Below, in pieces: positions 55,218 through 64,000 of a stretch of 64,000 bases of DNA. A program made the translations under genes and the position numbers. This DNA is from Bradyrhizobium jicamae. GTDB taxonomy: Bacteria; Pseudomonadota; Alphaproteobacteria; Rhizobiales; Xanthobacteraceae. A model generated the notes under the pieces. That model was not told the origin of the DNA. It did not search any database and was given only the letters and a program-made list of their open reading frames with translations. The stretch spans positions 248,001 to 312,000 of the forward strand of contig NZ_JAFCJX010000001.1 of NCBI RefSeq assembly GCF_018130695.1, given 5' to 3'. Position 1 is the first letter of the stretch. Every line of letters begins with the position of its first letter.

Positions 55218-56459
55218 ATGCAGAGTGCGATCGTTCTTGGCGGCGGCATGGTGGGCGTCAGCTCCGCGCTGCATCTGAAGCGGCGCGGCTGGTCGGTGAC
55301 GCTGGTCGACCGCAAGGAGCCGGGCCTGGAGACGAGCTACGGCAACGCCGGCATCATCCAGAGCGAGGCAGTGCGCCCCTACCCGATGCCGCGCGATTTC
55401 GCGACACTGGCGCGGATCGCGGCCGGCCAGACCAACGACGTGCGTTATCGCCTGGCATCGCTGCATCGGCATGTCGAGCCGCTGCTGCGCTACTGGTGGA
55501 ATTCAGCGCCGAAGCGGCATCAGCAAGCGACCGCCGCCTGGGCGCGCCTGATCGCCTACGCCACGCCCGAGCATGAGATCTTCATTCAGGAAGCCCATGC
55601 CGACAATCTGGTGCGCCGCGCCGGCTATCGCCTGCTGCATCGTGATCCCGCAGCCTTCGAGCTCGCGATCGCAACCGCAGAGGAGAACCGGCGCGACTAT
55701 GGCGTGCAGTTTCGCGTGCTTGACGGCCGCGAGCTCGCCAAGGCCGAGCCGCTGCTGCGCGACGATCTTCCCGGCGCCATTCACTGGCTCGGACCGTGGA
55801 CGGTGTCCGATCCCGGCGGCCTCGTTGCGGCCTATGCGCGGCTGTTCCAGCGACTCGGCGGCACCATCGTTACCGGTGATGCGTCCACGCTGGCGGAGAC
55901 GTCGTCTGGCTGGTCGGTCGAGACATCAGAGGGACGCATCGACGCCGCCAATGTCGTGATCGCGCTCGGCCCGTGGTCGCCCGACTTGATGCTGCGTTTC
56001 GGCTATCGCATTCCGCTGGTGCGCAAGCGCGGCTACCACATGCACTATCACGGCGGCCGCTCGCTCGATCTGCCGCTGGTCGATACCGCCAACGGCTACG
56101 CGATGGCGCCGATGTCCAGGGGCATCCGCATCACGACCGGCGCGGAGCTGACGAGCCCGGATGCACCAGCGACGCCCGTCCAGCTCGACGCTGCCGAAGC
56201 CACAGCGCGCGGCCTGCTCGACATCGGCACGCGCGTCGAGCCCGAGCCGTGGTACGGCACGCGGCCCTGCACGGCGGACATGTTGCCCGTGCTCGGGCCC
56301 GCGCCGCGGCATCGCGGGCTCTGGATGAATTTCGGCCACGGCCACCAGGGCTTTACGCTCGGCCCGGCGACTGCACGTTTGCTCGCCGAATGCATGAGCG
56401 GCGAAACGCCGGTCGTGGATCTCACGCCCTATCGCGCCGACCGCTTCGGCGGGCACTAG
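55218..56459 (+). CDS. FAD-dependent D-amino acid dehydrogenase-like oxidoreductase
   Basis: A DAO-fold flavoprotein of 413 residues. The N-terminal dinucleotide motif is IVLGGGMVGVSSALHLKRRG, followed by VTLVDRKEPGLETSYGNAGI; the C-terminus has MLPVLGPAPRHRGLWMNFG and GHQGFTLGPATARLLAE, as in DadA. It probably oxidises a D- or N-substituted amino acid released by the amidase and passes electrons to the quinone pool. The start ATG lies 17 bases after the MFS stop, so the three genes form an operon. Confidence 0.92.
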   Translation: MQSAIVLGGGMVGVSSALHLKRRGWSVTLVDRKEPGLETSYGNAGIIQSEAVRPYPMPRDFATLARIAAGQTNDVRYRLASLHRHVEPLLRYWWNSAPKRHQQATAAWARLIAYATPEHEIFIQEAHADNLVRRAGYRLLHRDPAAFELAIATAEENRRDYGVQFRVLDGRELAKAEPLLRDDLPGAIHWLGPWTVSDPGGLVAAYARLFQRLGGTIVTGDASTLAETSSGWSVETSEGRIDAANVVIALGPWSPDLMLRFGYRIPLVRKRGYHMHYHGGRSLDLPLVDTANGYAMAPMSRGIRITTGAELTSPDAPATPVQLDAAEATARGLLDIGTRVEPEPWYGTRPCTADMLPVLGPAPRHRGLWMNFGHGHQGFTLGPATARLLAECMSGETPVVDLTPYRADRFGGH

Positions 56460-56472
56460 CTCCGAAACAGCA

Positions 56473-56505
56473 AGGGCTGATCGACAATGTCGACCAGCCC
56501 TATTA
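56473..56505. terminator. Bidirectional terminator between convergent operons
   Basis: AGGGCTGATCGAC (56473-56485), loop AAT, GTCGACCAGCCCT (56489-56501), followed by ATTATTTCC. One A/C mismatch on the plus strand becomes a G-T pair on the minus strand. It separates the rightward catabolic operon from the leftward dctA gene. Confidence 0.75.
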
Positions 56506-56545
56506 TTTCCGCACTCCGCGACGCGGCTTGATGGGATCGCGTTGA

Positions 56546-57880
56546 TCAGCCTGTCGTGATCGCCGTCTCCATATCCGTTGGATCGATATTCCGGTCGAGC
56601 CCGGCAGTCAGTTTCTCGCGGTCGAGCTCGCCCTCCCACCATGCCACCACCACGCAGGCGACGCCGTTGCCGCAGAGGTTGGTCAGCGCCCGGCATTCGC
56701 TCATGAACTTGTCGATGCCGAGCACGATCGCCATCCCTGGCAGCAACTCGGGCCTCACAGCCGCAAGCGTGCCTGCAAGCGTGATGAAGCCCGCCCCCGT
56801 GATGCCCGAGGCGCCCTTCGAGGTCAGCATCGCCACGACGAGGATCGTCATCTGCTCGCCGAAGGAGAGATCGACGTTCATCGCCTGGGCGATGAACAGC
56901 GTCGCCAGGGTCATGTAGATGTTGGTGCCGTCGAGATTGAAGGAATAGCCGGTCGGCACCACCAATCCGACGACGGACTTGGAGCAGCCGAGCTTCTCCA
57001 GCTTCTCCATCATCTGCGGCAGCGCGCTCTCCGAGGACGAGGTGCCGAGCACGATCAGCAGCTCGTCCTTGATGTATTTGAGGAACTTGAAGATCGAGAA
57101 GCCGGCGATACGGGCGATGATGCCGAGACCGACGATCACGAACAGGAACGCCGTGAGATAGAAGGTCGCGATCAGGCCGGCGAGATTGCCGAGCGCCTGC
57201 GGACCGTAGCGACCGATCGTATAGGCCATCGCACCAAAGGCACCGATCGGCGCGACCTTGACCACGATCGAGATCACGCCGAACATCGCATGCGCAACAT
57301 CATCCACGAACGAGCGGACGGTGTGCGCCCGTTCGCCGAGCCCCATCAGCGCAAAGCCGAACAGGATGGCGAACAGCAGGACCTGCAGGATTTCGCCTTG
57401 CGCGAACGCCCCGACCACCGTGTCGGGAATGATGTGCAGGACGAAGTCCACCGACTTCATCTCGCTCGCCTGCTTGGCGTAGCCGGCAACGGCTGCGGCG
57501 TTCGACTGGCCCTGGAAACCTGAGCCTGGGTGCAGCAAATTGGCGACGATCAGACCCAGCGCCAGCGCGAAGGTCGAAACGACCTCGAAGTAGATCAGCG
57601 CCTTGATCGCAACCCGGCCGACTTTCTTGACCTCGGAAATGTGAGCGATGCCGGAGACCACCGTGCAGAAGATGATCGGCGCAATCGCCATCTTGATGAG
57701 CTTGACGAAGCCGTCGCCCATCGCCTTGATCCAGTCGTTCTTGCCGAGATCCGGCCAAAGCCAGCCGACAATCACGCCGAGCACGATCGCCGCAAGCACC
57801 TGAACGTAGAGAACCCGGTAGAACGGCTTCTTCTGCGGCGCAGTTATCGTTCCGGACGTCGCCGTTGCAGCTCCAGACAT
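56546..57880 (-). CDS. dctA: C4-dicarboxylate transporter DctA
   Basis: Sodium- or proton-coupled symporter for succinate, malate and fumarate, 444 residues (DAACS family). It has eight membrane helices and two hairpins. Signatures include [37 protein letters not shown], the ligand region [14 protein letters not shown] and [21 protein letters not shown]. The ATG follows GGGAGGGAGACACA. It starts only 47 bases after the lpdA stop on the same strand, so it may be read from the pyruvate dehydrogenase operon. Rhizobial dctA is usually divergent from dctBD and sigma-54 dependent; neither feature is seen here. Confidence 0.95.
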   Translation of the reverse strand: MSGAATATSGTITAPQKKPFYRVLYVQVLAAIVLGVIVGWLWPDLGKNDWIKAMGDGFVKLIKMAIAPIIFCTVVSGIAHISEVKKVGRVAIKALIYFEVVSTFALALGLIVANLLHPGSGFQGQSNAAAVAGYAKQASEMKSVDFVLHIIPDTVVGAFAQGEILQVLLFAILFGFALMGLGERAHTVRSFVDDVAHAMFGVISIVVKVAPIGAFGAMAYTIGRYGPQALGNLAGLIATFYLTAFLFVIVGLGIIARIAGFSIFKFLKYIKDELLIVLGTSSSESALPQMMEKLEKLGCSKSVVGLVVPTGYSFNLDGTNIYMTLATLFIAQAMNVDLSFGEQMTILVVAMLTSKGASGITGAGFITLAGTLAAVRPELLPGMAIVLGIDKFMSECRALTNLCGNGVACVVVAWWEGELDREKLTAGLDRNIDPTDMETAITTG

Positions 57881-57927
57881 TGTGTCTCCCTCCCTGATCT
57901 CGTTGCGTCCTGCGTTGGCAGGCCGCG

Positions 57928-59679
57928 CTATTTCTTCTTCTGCGGCGGCAGATCGGTGCAGTGGCCCTCAAAGACCTCCGCTGCCATGCCGATGGACTCG
58001 CCGAGCGTCGGATGCGGATGAATGGTCTTGCCGATATCGGCAGGCTCGCAGCCCATCTCGACCGCGAGGCAGATCTCACTGATGAGATCGCCCGCATGTG
58101 TGCCCACGATGCCGCCGCCGATGACGCGATGGGTGGCGGTGTCGAACAGCAATTTGGTGAACCCCTCGTCGCGGCCGTTGGCGATGGCGCGGCCCGATGC
58201 CGCCCAGGGGAACACCGACTTGCCGAACTTGATGCCCTCGGCCTTGCACTGGTCTTCGGTTTTGCCGGCCCAGGCGACTTCGGGATCGGTATAGGCGACG
58301 GATGGAATCTGGCGCGCGTCGAAATAGGACTTTTCGCCGTGCGCGACCTCCGCGGCGACGTGGCCTTCATGCACGGCCTTGTGCGCCAGCATCGGCTGCC
58401 CGATGATGTCTCCGATCGCAAAGATGTGCGCCACATTGGTGCGCATCTGCTTGTCGACGTTGATGAAGCCGCGGTCGGTCACCGCGATGCCGGCCTTCTC
58501 GGCGCCGATCTTCTTGCCATTTGGACTGCGGCCGACTGCGACCAGGACGAGGTCATAGACCTGCGGCCCGGCGGGCGCCTGCTCGCCTTCGAAGCTGACC
58601 TCGATGCCGGCAGCGGTCGCTTTTCCGGCCACCGTCTTGGTCTTCAGCATCACCTTGTCGAAACGCTTCGCGTTCATCTTCTCCCAGACTTTGACCAGGT
58701 CGCGATCAGCGCCCTGCATCAGGCCGTCGAGCATTTCGACGACGTCGATGCGCGCGCCGAGCGTCGAATAGACCGTGGCCATTTCGAGCCCGATGATGCC
58801 GCCGCCGATCACCAGCATACGCTTGGGGATCGATTTCAGCAGCAGCGCGCCGGTCGAGTCGACGATGCGGGGATCCTCGGGCAGGAACGGCAGCTTCACG
58901 GCCTGGCTGCCGGCGGCGATGATCGCGTTCTTGAACTTGACCGTCTTCTTGCCGCCGGCGGTGACAACTTCGAGATGATGCGGATCGAGGAAGGCGCCGA
59001 CACCGGTCACCACCTCGACCTTGCGGGCCTTCGCCATGCCGGCGAGGCCGCCGGTCAGCTTTTTGATCACGCCATCCTTGAATCCGCGCAGCTTGTCGAT
59101 GTCGAGCTGCGGCGCGCCGAAAGTGATGCCATGATCGGGCAGATGCTTGACCTCGTCGATCACGGACGCCGTGTGCAGCAGCGCCTTGCTCGGAATGCAG
59201 CCGACATTGAGACAGACGCCGCCGAGCGTCTCGTAACGCTCGACCAGCACCGTCTTCATGCCGAGATCGGCGGCGCGGAAGGCGGCCGAGTAACCGCCGG
59301 GGCCGGCGCCGAGCACCAGCATGTCGCATTCGATATCCGCCTTGCCGGAGTGGGTCGCCGCGGCGGGCGCAACCGGCGGCGGCGCAGCAGCCGGTTTTGA
59401 AGCCGGAGCAGCCGTGGGCGCCGGCGCAGCCGCAGCCCCCGTCGTCTCCAGCACGAGGATCACCGATCCTTCGCTGACCTTGTCGTCGACTTTGACCTTG
59501 ACGTCCTTGACGGTCCCGGCGTGCGACGACGGAATCTCCATCGACGCCTTGTCGGACTCGACCATGATGAGGCTGGTGTCGACCGCGACCGTCTCGCCGG
59601 GCTTCACCATCACCTCGATCACCGCAACGTCCTTGAAGTCGCCGATGTCGGGAACCTTGACTTCGATCTGCTGGGCCAT
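57928..59679 (-). CDS. lpdA: Dihydrolipoyl dehydrogenase with N-terminal lipoyl domain (PDH E3)
   Basis: E3 component of pyruvate dehydrogenase, 583 residues from ATG 59679. An N-terminal lipoyl domain (1-80) carries the lipoylated Lys44 in [12 protein letters not shown] Pro/Ala linker (81-112) follows, then the flavoprotein with [20 protein letters not shown] and the redox pair Cys156/Cys161 in [13 protein letters not shown]. The dimer domain follows, in which [13 protein letters not shown] is typical; the expected His-Glu pair is represented by [10 protein letters not shown]3 enzymes fused to a lipoyl domain occur in a minority of bacteria, such as Neisseria and some beta/alphaproteobacteria. 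Continuation of the frame to 59856 overlaps the aceF gene and is not used. Confidence 0.94.
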   Translation of the reverse strand: MAQQIEVKVPDIGDFKDVAVIEVMVKPGETVAVDTSLIMVESDKASMEIPSSHAGTVKDVKVKVDDKVSEGSVILVLETTGAAAAPAPTAAPASKPAAAPPPVAPAAATHSGKADIECDMLVLGAGPGGYSAAFRAADLGMKTVLVERYETLGGVCLNVGCIPSKALLHTASVIDEVKHLPDHGITFGAPQLDIDKLRGFKDGVIKKLTGGLAGMAKARKVEVVTGVGAFLDPHHLEVVTAGGKKTVKFKNAIIAAGSQAVKLPFLPEDPRIVDSTGALLLKSIPKRMLVIGGGIIGLEMATVYSTLGARIDVVEMLDGLMQGADRDLVKVWEKMNAKRFDKVMLKTKTVAGKATAAGIEVSFEGEQAPAGPQVYDLVLVAVGRSPNGKKIGAEKAGIAVTDRGFINVDKQMRTNVAHIFAIGDIIGQPMLAHKAVHEGHVAAEVAHGEKSYFDARQIPSVAYTDPEVAWAGKTEDQCKAEGIKFGKSVFPWAASGRAIANGRDEGFTKLLFDTATHRVIGGGIVGTHAGDLISEICLAVEMGCEPADIGKTIHPHPTLGESIGMAAEVFEGHCTDLPPQKKK

Positions 59680-59696
59680 GCTGCTTTCCCCCGATC

Positions 59697-61265
59697 TCAG
59701 AACAGCACGCGCCGCAGATCGGCGAGCACATTGGCGAAGTAGACGTTGAAGCGCGCGGCCGCCGCGCCGTCGATGACGCGGTGATCCCAGGACAGCGACA
59801 GCGGCAAGGTCAGGCGCGATGTCCAGGTCTTGCCGTCGGGCGAATGCTGTTTCCAATAGCCCTTGCAGACGCCCATGATCGCGACCTCGGGCGCGTTGAT
59901 GATCGGCGTGAAATAGATTCCGCCGATGCCGCCGAGCGAGGAGATCGAGAAAGTGCCGCCCTGCATCTGGTCCGGCTTGATCTTGCCCTCGCGCGCGAGC
60001 TTGGCGAGCGCATTCATCTCGTTGGCGATGTCCGGGATCGACTTCTTGTCGGCATCGCGGATCACGGGCACCATCAGGCCGTTCGGCGTATCCGCCGCGA
60101 AGCCGATGTGCCAGTAGTTCTTGTAGACGAGCGTGTCGCCGTCGAGGCTGGCGTTGAACTCCGGAAACTTCTTCAGCGCCGCAACAGCCGCCTTCACCAT
60201 GAACGGCAGCAGCGAGAGCTTGACGCCGCTCTTCTCCAGCTCCTTGTTCATCTTCACGCGGAACTGCTCGAGCTCGGTGATATCGGCCTCGTCATGCGTG
60301 GTGACGTGCGGGATGACGACCCAGTTGCGGTGCAGATTGGCCGCGGAGATCTTCTTGATGCGGCCGAGCTCCTTGCGCTCGACCGGACCGAATTTTGCGA
60401 AGTCGATCTTGGGCCACGGCAACAGATCGATGCCGCCGACGCCGCCTCCACTTGCCGCCGCAGCCTGCGGTTTGGCCGCCGCAGCCCCACCGCCCCTGGC
60501 GAAGGCCTCGACATCCTCGCGCTGAATGCGGCCGTGATTGCCTGACCCCTTGACCTTGCCGAGATCGACGCCGAGTTCACGCGCCAGCTTGCGGACCGCG
60601 GGGCCCGCATAGGCGAGCGCGAAGGCTTTTTCGTCCACCACGCCGGCTTGCACCGCGGGAGCTGCGGCAGGTGCCGCTGCGACGGGTGCCCGCGCAGCGG
60701 CGACCGGGGCGGACGCCGCGCCCCCGCCCCCCGTCGCAAGCACAAGGATAATCGCGCCTTCGCTGACCTTGTCGCCGGTCTTCACCTTGATCTCGCGCAC
60801 GGTGCCGGAAAGCGGCGCCGGCACTTCCATCGTCGCCTTGTCCGACTCGAGCGCAATCAGCGGATCTTCCGCCTTCACGCTGTCGCCGGGTTTGACGAAG
60901 ATCTCGATGACAGGCACGTCCTTGAAGTCGCCGATATCAGGAACGCGCACTTCGGCAACGCCGGCCGGAGCGCTGGTCGGCGACGGCGGCGCGCTGACGA
61001 CGGGACGGGTTTCAGCGTGCTCGCCCGCGCCCTCGAACTGCACGATGACAGCACCTTCGCTGACCTTGTCGCCGACCTTGACGACGACCGACTTCACGAC
61101 GCCATCGCGTGGCGATGGCACCTCCATGGTCGCCTTGTCGGACTCCAATGCAACCAGCGGGTCCTCGGCTTTGACCTTGTCGCCCGGCTTGACGAAGACT
61201 TCGATGACCGGAACGTCCTTGAAATCACCGATGTCGGGAACCTTGATGTCGATCAGACCACTCAT
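59697..61265 (-). CDS. aceF: Dihydrolipoamide acetyltransferase (PDH E2) with two lipoyl domains
   Basis: Core enzyme of the complex, 522 residues from ATG 61265. It has two nearly identical lipoyl domains (Lys44 and Lys143, each in ESDKATMEVP), Pro/Ala linkers, and a peripheral-subunit-binding domain at about 225-255 (AVRKLARELGVDLGKVKGSG). The catalytic domain has the active-site SLSWDHRVIDGAAAARF near the C-terminus. The E2 organisation matches the gammaproteobacterial type that pairs with homodimeric E1. It lies between aceE (overlap-free, 23 bases) and lpdA (17 bases). Confidence 0.95.
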   Translation of the reverse strand: MSGLIDIKVPDIGDFKDVPVIEVFVKPGDKVKAEDPLVALESDKATMEVPSPRDGVVKSVVVKVGDKVSEGAVIVQFEGAGEHAETRPVVSAPPSPTSAPAGVAEVRVPDIGDFKDVPVIEIFVKPGDSVKAEDPLIALESDKATMEVPAPLSGTVREIKVKTGDKVSEGAIILVLATGGGGAASAPVAAARAPVAAAPAAAPAVQAGVVDEKAFALAYAGPAVRKLARELGVDLGKVKGSGNHGRIQREDVEAFARGGGAAAAKPQAAAASGGGVGGIDLLPWPKIDFAKFGPVERKELGRIKKISAANLHRNWVVIPHVTTHDEADITELEQFRVKMNKELEKSGVKLSLLPFMVKAAVAALKKFPEFNASLDGDTLVYKNYWHIGFAADTPNGLMVPVIRDADKKSIPDIANEMNALAKLAREGKIKPDQMQGGTFSISSLGGIGGIYFTPIINAPEVAIMGVCKGYWKQHSPDGKTWTSRLTLPLSLSWDHRVIDGAAAARFNVYFANVLADLRRVLF

Positions 61266-61288
61266 CGCTCTACCCTCGGTTCCGCTGA

Positions 61289-63976
61289 TCACAGGGTCCA
61301 GGGCGCAGCGCGCCCGGCGTCGATTTGATATTTGGCAATTGCGTCAGCGACGAGCGCCGGCTTGATCGCACCATCGTCGGCCAGGGCCTTGAGCGCCGCG
61401 ACCACCACGTAGTGCCGGTCGACCTCGAAGAATTTGCGGAGCTTGACGCGATAGTCGCTGCGGCCAAAACCGTCCGTGCCCAACACGGTGTAGCGGCGCC
61501 CGGCTGCGTGGACATGTTCCCGGATCTGGTCGGGATAGTTGCGCATGTAGTCGGTCGACGCCACGACCGGCCCGGGATGATTTTCGAGCTGCGATTCAAC
61601 CCAGCTCTTGCGGCGCGGCTCGGTCGGATGCAGCAGATTCCAGCGCTCCGCCGCCATGCCGTCGCGGCGCAGCTCGTTGAAGCTGGTCGCACTCCAGACG
61701 TCGGCGGTGACGCCGAAATCGGCCTTGAGCAGATCGGCCGCTGCGATCACCTCGCGCAGGATCGTGCCGGAGCCGACGAGCTGGACACGCAGCCCTTTCT
61801 TCGCGGTCTCGCCGCCGTTTTTGAGAAGATACATCCCCTTGAGAATGCCCTCCTCCGCGCCCTTGCCGGCGTCGGCCAGCGCGGGATGCGGATAATTCTC
61901 GTTCATCAGGGTGATGTAGTAGTAGACGTCCTCCTGCGCTTCATACATGCGGCGCATGCCTTCGCGGACAATGGTCACGACCTCATAGGCGAAGGTCGGA
62001 TCGTAGGACACGCAGTTCGGGATGGTGCCGGCCAGCACGTGGCTGTGGCCGTCCTCATGCTGCAGGCCTTCGCCATTCAGCGTGGTGCGGCCGGCGGTGC
62101 CGCCGAGCAGGAAGCCGCGTGCGCGCATGTCGCCGGCGAGCCAGGCGAGATCGCCGACGCGCTGCAGGCCGAACATCGAATAGTAGATGTAGAACGGGAT
62201 CATCGGCACGTTGTTCGTGCTGTACGACGTCGCCGCGACGATCCAGCTCGACATCGCGCCGCCTTCGTTGATGCCCTCCTGGAAGACCTGCCCGCTCTTG
62301 TCTTCGCGGTAATACATCAGCTGATCGGCATCCTGCGGCCGGTACAGCTGGCCGACCGACGAATAGATGCCGAGTTGCCGGAACATGCCCTCCATGCCGA
62401 AGGTGCGGGATTCGTCCGGCACGATCGGCACGATGTGCTTGCCGATCACCTTGTCGCGCACGAGCGCACCGAGCAATTGCACGAACGCCATCGTCGTCGA
62501 GATTTCGCGCTCGCCGGTGTTTTCGAGCAGCCGCTGGAACGTCGAGAGCGGCGGAATTTGCAACGACTCGGATTTTTGCCGGCGTTGTGGCAGGTAGCCG
62601 CCGAGCTTTTCGCGCTGCGCCCGGTGGTACTTCATCTCCGGGCTATCGTCCGGCAGCTTGAGGAAAGGCACCTTGGCGAGATCCGCGTCTGCGACCGGCA
62701 CCTGGAAGCGGTCGCGGAAGCCGCGCAGCGCGTCCTGCGTCATCTTCTTGGCCTGGTGCGCGATCATCTGGCCTTCGCCGGACTCGCCCATGCCGTAACC
62801 CTTGACCGTCTTCGGCAGAATGACCGTCGGCTGCCCCTTGTGGTTCACCGCCGCGGTGTAGGCGGCGAAAACCTTCTCGGGATCGTGGCCGCCGCGCGCG
62901 AGCTGCCAGATCTCGTCGTCGCTCATGTCGGCGACGAGCTGCTTGGTTTCCTCATACTTGCCGAAGAAGTGCTCGCGAATGTAGGCGCCGCTCTTGCTCT
63001 TGAAGTCCTGGTATTCGCCGTCGACGCATTCGTCCATGAGCTGGAGCAGCCGCCCGCTCTTGTCCTTTTCAAGCAGGCGATCCCAGCCCGAGCCCCACAG
63101 CACCTTGATGACGTTCCAGCCCGCACCGCGGAAGATGCTTTCGAGCTCCTGGACGATCTTGCCGTTGCCGCGAACGGGACCGTCGAGCCGCTGCAGGTTG
63201 CAATTGATGACGAAGATCAGATTGTCGAGATTCTCACGGCCCGCGAGCGCGATCGCGCCGAGCGATTCCGGCTCGTCGGTTTCGCCGTCGCCCATGAACG
63301 CCCAGACCTTGCGGTTCGCAGTCTCGGCCAGGTGGCGGTTCTCGAGATATTTCAGGAAGCGCGCCTGATAGATCGCCATCAGCGGCCCCAGCCCCATCGA
63401 CACCGTCGGGAACTGCCAGAAGTCCGGCATCAGCCAGGGATGCGGATAGCTCGACAGGCCCTTGCCGCCGGTCTCCTGGCGGAAGCCGAGCAGTTGCTCC
63501 TCGCTCAGCCGTCCTTCGAGGAAGGCTCGCGCGTAGATACCGGGCGAACAATGGCCCTGAACGAAGATCAGATCGCCGCCATGGCCCTCGGTCGGCGCAT
63601 GCCAGAAATGGCCGAAGCCGATGTCGTAGAGCGTCGCCGCCGACTGGAAGCTTGCAATATGGCCGCCGAGCTCGGAGCTCTCCTTGTTGGCACGCAGCAC
63701 GATCGCGAGTGCGTTCCAGCGGATCAGCGAGCGCAGCTTGTGTTCAATGGCGCGATCGCCGGGCAGCGGCGGCTGCTGGCTGACCGGGATCGTGTTGCAG
63801 TAAGGCGTCGTCAGCGACTGCTCGATCTGGAGGCCGCCGCGGCGCGCGGCATCGACCATCGTATTGACGACAAACTCGGCTCGTTCATTGCCGCGATGGC
63901 CCTGAACTGCGGACAAGGCGTCGAGCCAGTCCTGGGTTTCCTGCGGATCCAGATCGTGCGCGTTCCCCACCGTCAT
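61289..63976 (-). CDS. aceE: Pyruvate dehydrogenase E1 component, homodimeric type
   Basis: Decarboxylates pyruvate and acetylates lipoyl-E2, 895 residues from ATG 63976 (GGAGAGGG ribosome site; ATG 63988 is the alternative). The protein is the single-chain E1 of the E. coli type, not the alpha/beta form. It shows LDPQETQDWLDALSAV, the substrate-channel region GGHIASFQSAATLYDIGFGH, the ThDP motif GDGETDEPESLGAI through NLIFVINCN, and the C-terminal TDGFGRSDYR. It is the first visible gene of the leftward operon aceE-aceF-lpdA(-dctA). Most alphaproteobacteria use a pdhA-pdhB E1 linked to enolase, so this is probably a second complex. Confidence 0.96.
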   Translation of the reverse strand: MTVGNAHDLDPQETQDWLDALSAVQGHRGNERAEFVVNTMVDAARRGGLQIEQSLTTPYCNTIPVSQQPPLPGDRAIEHKLRSLIRWNALAIVLRANKESSELGGHIASFQSAATLYDIGFGHFWHAPTEGHGGDLIFVQGHCSPGIYARAFLEGRLSEEQLLGFRQETGGKGLSSYPHPWLMPDFWQFPTVSMGLGPLMAIYQARFLKYLENRHLAETANRKVWAFMGDGETDEPESLGAIALAGRENLDNLIFVINCNLQRLDGPVRGNGKIVQELESIFRGAGWNVIKVLWGSGWDRLLEKDKSGRLLQLMDECVDGEYQDFKSKSGAYIREHFFGKYEETKQLVADMSDDEIWQLARGGHDPEKVFAAYTAAVNHKGQPTVILPKTVKGYGMGESGEGQMIAHQAKKMTQDALRGFRDRFQVPVADADLAKVPFLKLPDDSPEMKYHRAQREKLGGYLPQRRQKSESLQIPPLSTFQRLLENTGEREISTTMAFVQLLGALVRDKVIGKHIVPIVPDESRTFGMEGMFRQLGIYSSVGQLYRPQDADQLMYYREDKSGQVFQEGINEGGAMSSWIVAATSYSTNNVPMIPFYIYYSMFGLQRVGDLAWLAGDMRARGFLLGGTAGRTTLNGEGLQHEDGHSHVLAGTIPNCVSYDPTFAYEVVTIVREGMRRMYEAQEDVYYYITLMNENYPHPALADAGKGAEEGILKGMYLLKNGGETAKKGLRVQLVGSGTILREVIAAADLLKADFGVTADVWSATSFNELRRDGMAAERWNLLHPTEPRRKSWVESQLENHPGPVVASTDYMRNYPDQIREHVHAAGRRYTVLGTDGFGRSDYRVKLRKFFEVDRHYVVVAALKALADDGAIKPALVADAIAKYQIDAGRAAPWTL

Positions 63977-64000
63977 TACCCTCTCCATTGCATGCCGGGC

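Overview
The window reads as chromosomal DNA of an alphaproteobacterium of the Bradyrhizobium type. The basis is high-GC codon use, a Bradyrhizobium-like suite of palindromic intergenic repeats, and gene neighbourhoods typical of the Hyphomicrobiales (rne beside amidase-mrcA-prfB; several Liv-type ABC importers). This is inference from gene content; no rRNA, tRNA or marker gene was available for a formal assignment. I found no CRISPR array, no complete insertion sequence and no prophage.

Layout. (1) Positions 1-15.1 kb are a surface-polysaccharide region. A leftward operon encodes a Wza-like outer-membrane exporter, an O-antigen-ligase-like membrane protein, a small exported protein and a GumC/Wzc-type chain-length regulator with a tyrosine-kinase domain. 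Around it are a second ligase-like membrane protein, a transglutaminase-like cysteine proteinase, a Tat-exported beta-helix protein, three very small coiled-coil/HTH proteins, and the sugar-nucleotide enzymes UDP-glucuronate 4-epimerase and UDP-glucose 6-dehydrogenase. (2) 15.1-18.6 kb holds small proteins, an orphan Ku gene, a frameshifted small gene, an orphan Flp pilin and several repeats. (3) 18.6-23.1 kb carries an acetylpolyamine-amidohydrolase-like enzyme, a class III aminotransferase and a ThDP-dependent enzyme; the first two genes are bracketed by direct copies of a ~95 bp repeat. (4) 23.2-28.6 kb is a signalling operon: a histidine kinase with five GAF domains, a single-domain response regulator, and a receiver-adenylate cyclase. 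An NDH-2-like flavoprotein and a class I glutamine amidotransferase follow.

(5) 30.6-36.5 kb is a Liv-type ABC importer in which the two ATPases are fused into one protein and two near-identical binding proteins flank the transporter genes. A third binding protein stands at 37.8-39.0 kb, divergent from a NodU-family O-carbamoyltransferase with a long N-terminal extension. (6) 41.4-51.5 kb is a core block: a 3-hydroxyisobutyrate-dehydrogenase-like reductase, prfB with an intact programmed +1 frameshift, PBP1A, N-acetylmuramoyl-L-alanine amidase and, divergently, RNase E with a histidine-rich insertion in its S1 domain.

(7) 51.5-56.5 kb is a small catabolic unit: an XRE-cupin regulator divergent from amidase, MFS transporter and D-amino-acid-dehydrogenase-like genes, with clear operator-like inverted repeats between them. 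(8) 56.5-64 kb is a leftward operon for a homodimeric-E1 pyruvate dehydrogenase complex (aceE, aceF with two lipoyl domains, lipoyl-fused lpdA) ending in the dicarboxylate transporter dctA.

The strongest candidates for something undescribed are the RNase E His-rich insertion, the five-GAF kinase/regulator/cyclase operon, the trio of small coiled-coil proteins at the edge of the polysaccharide locus, the N-extended carbamoyltransferase and the fused LivG-LivF ATPase.
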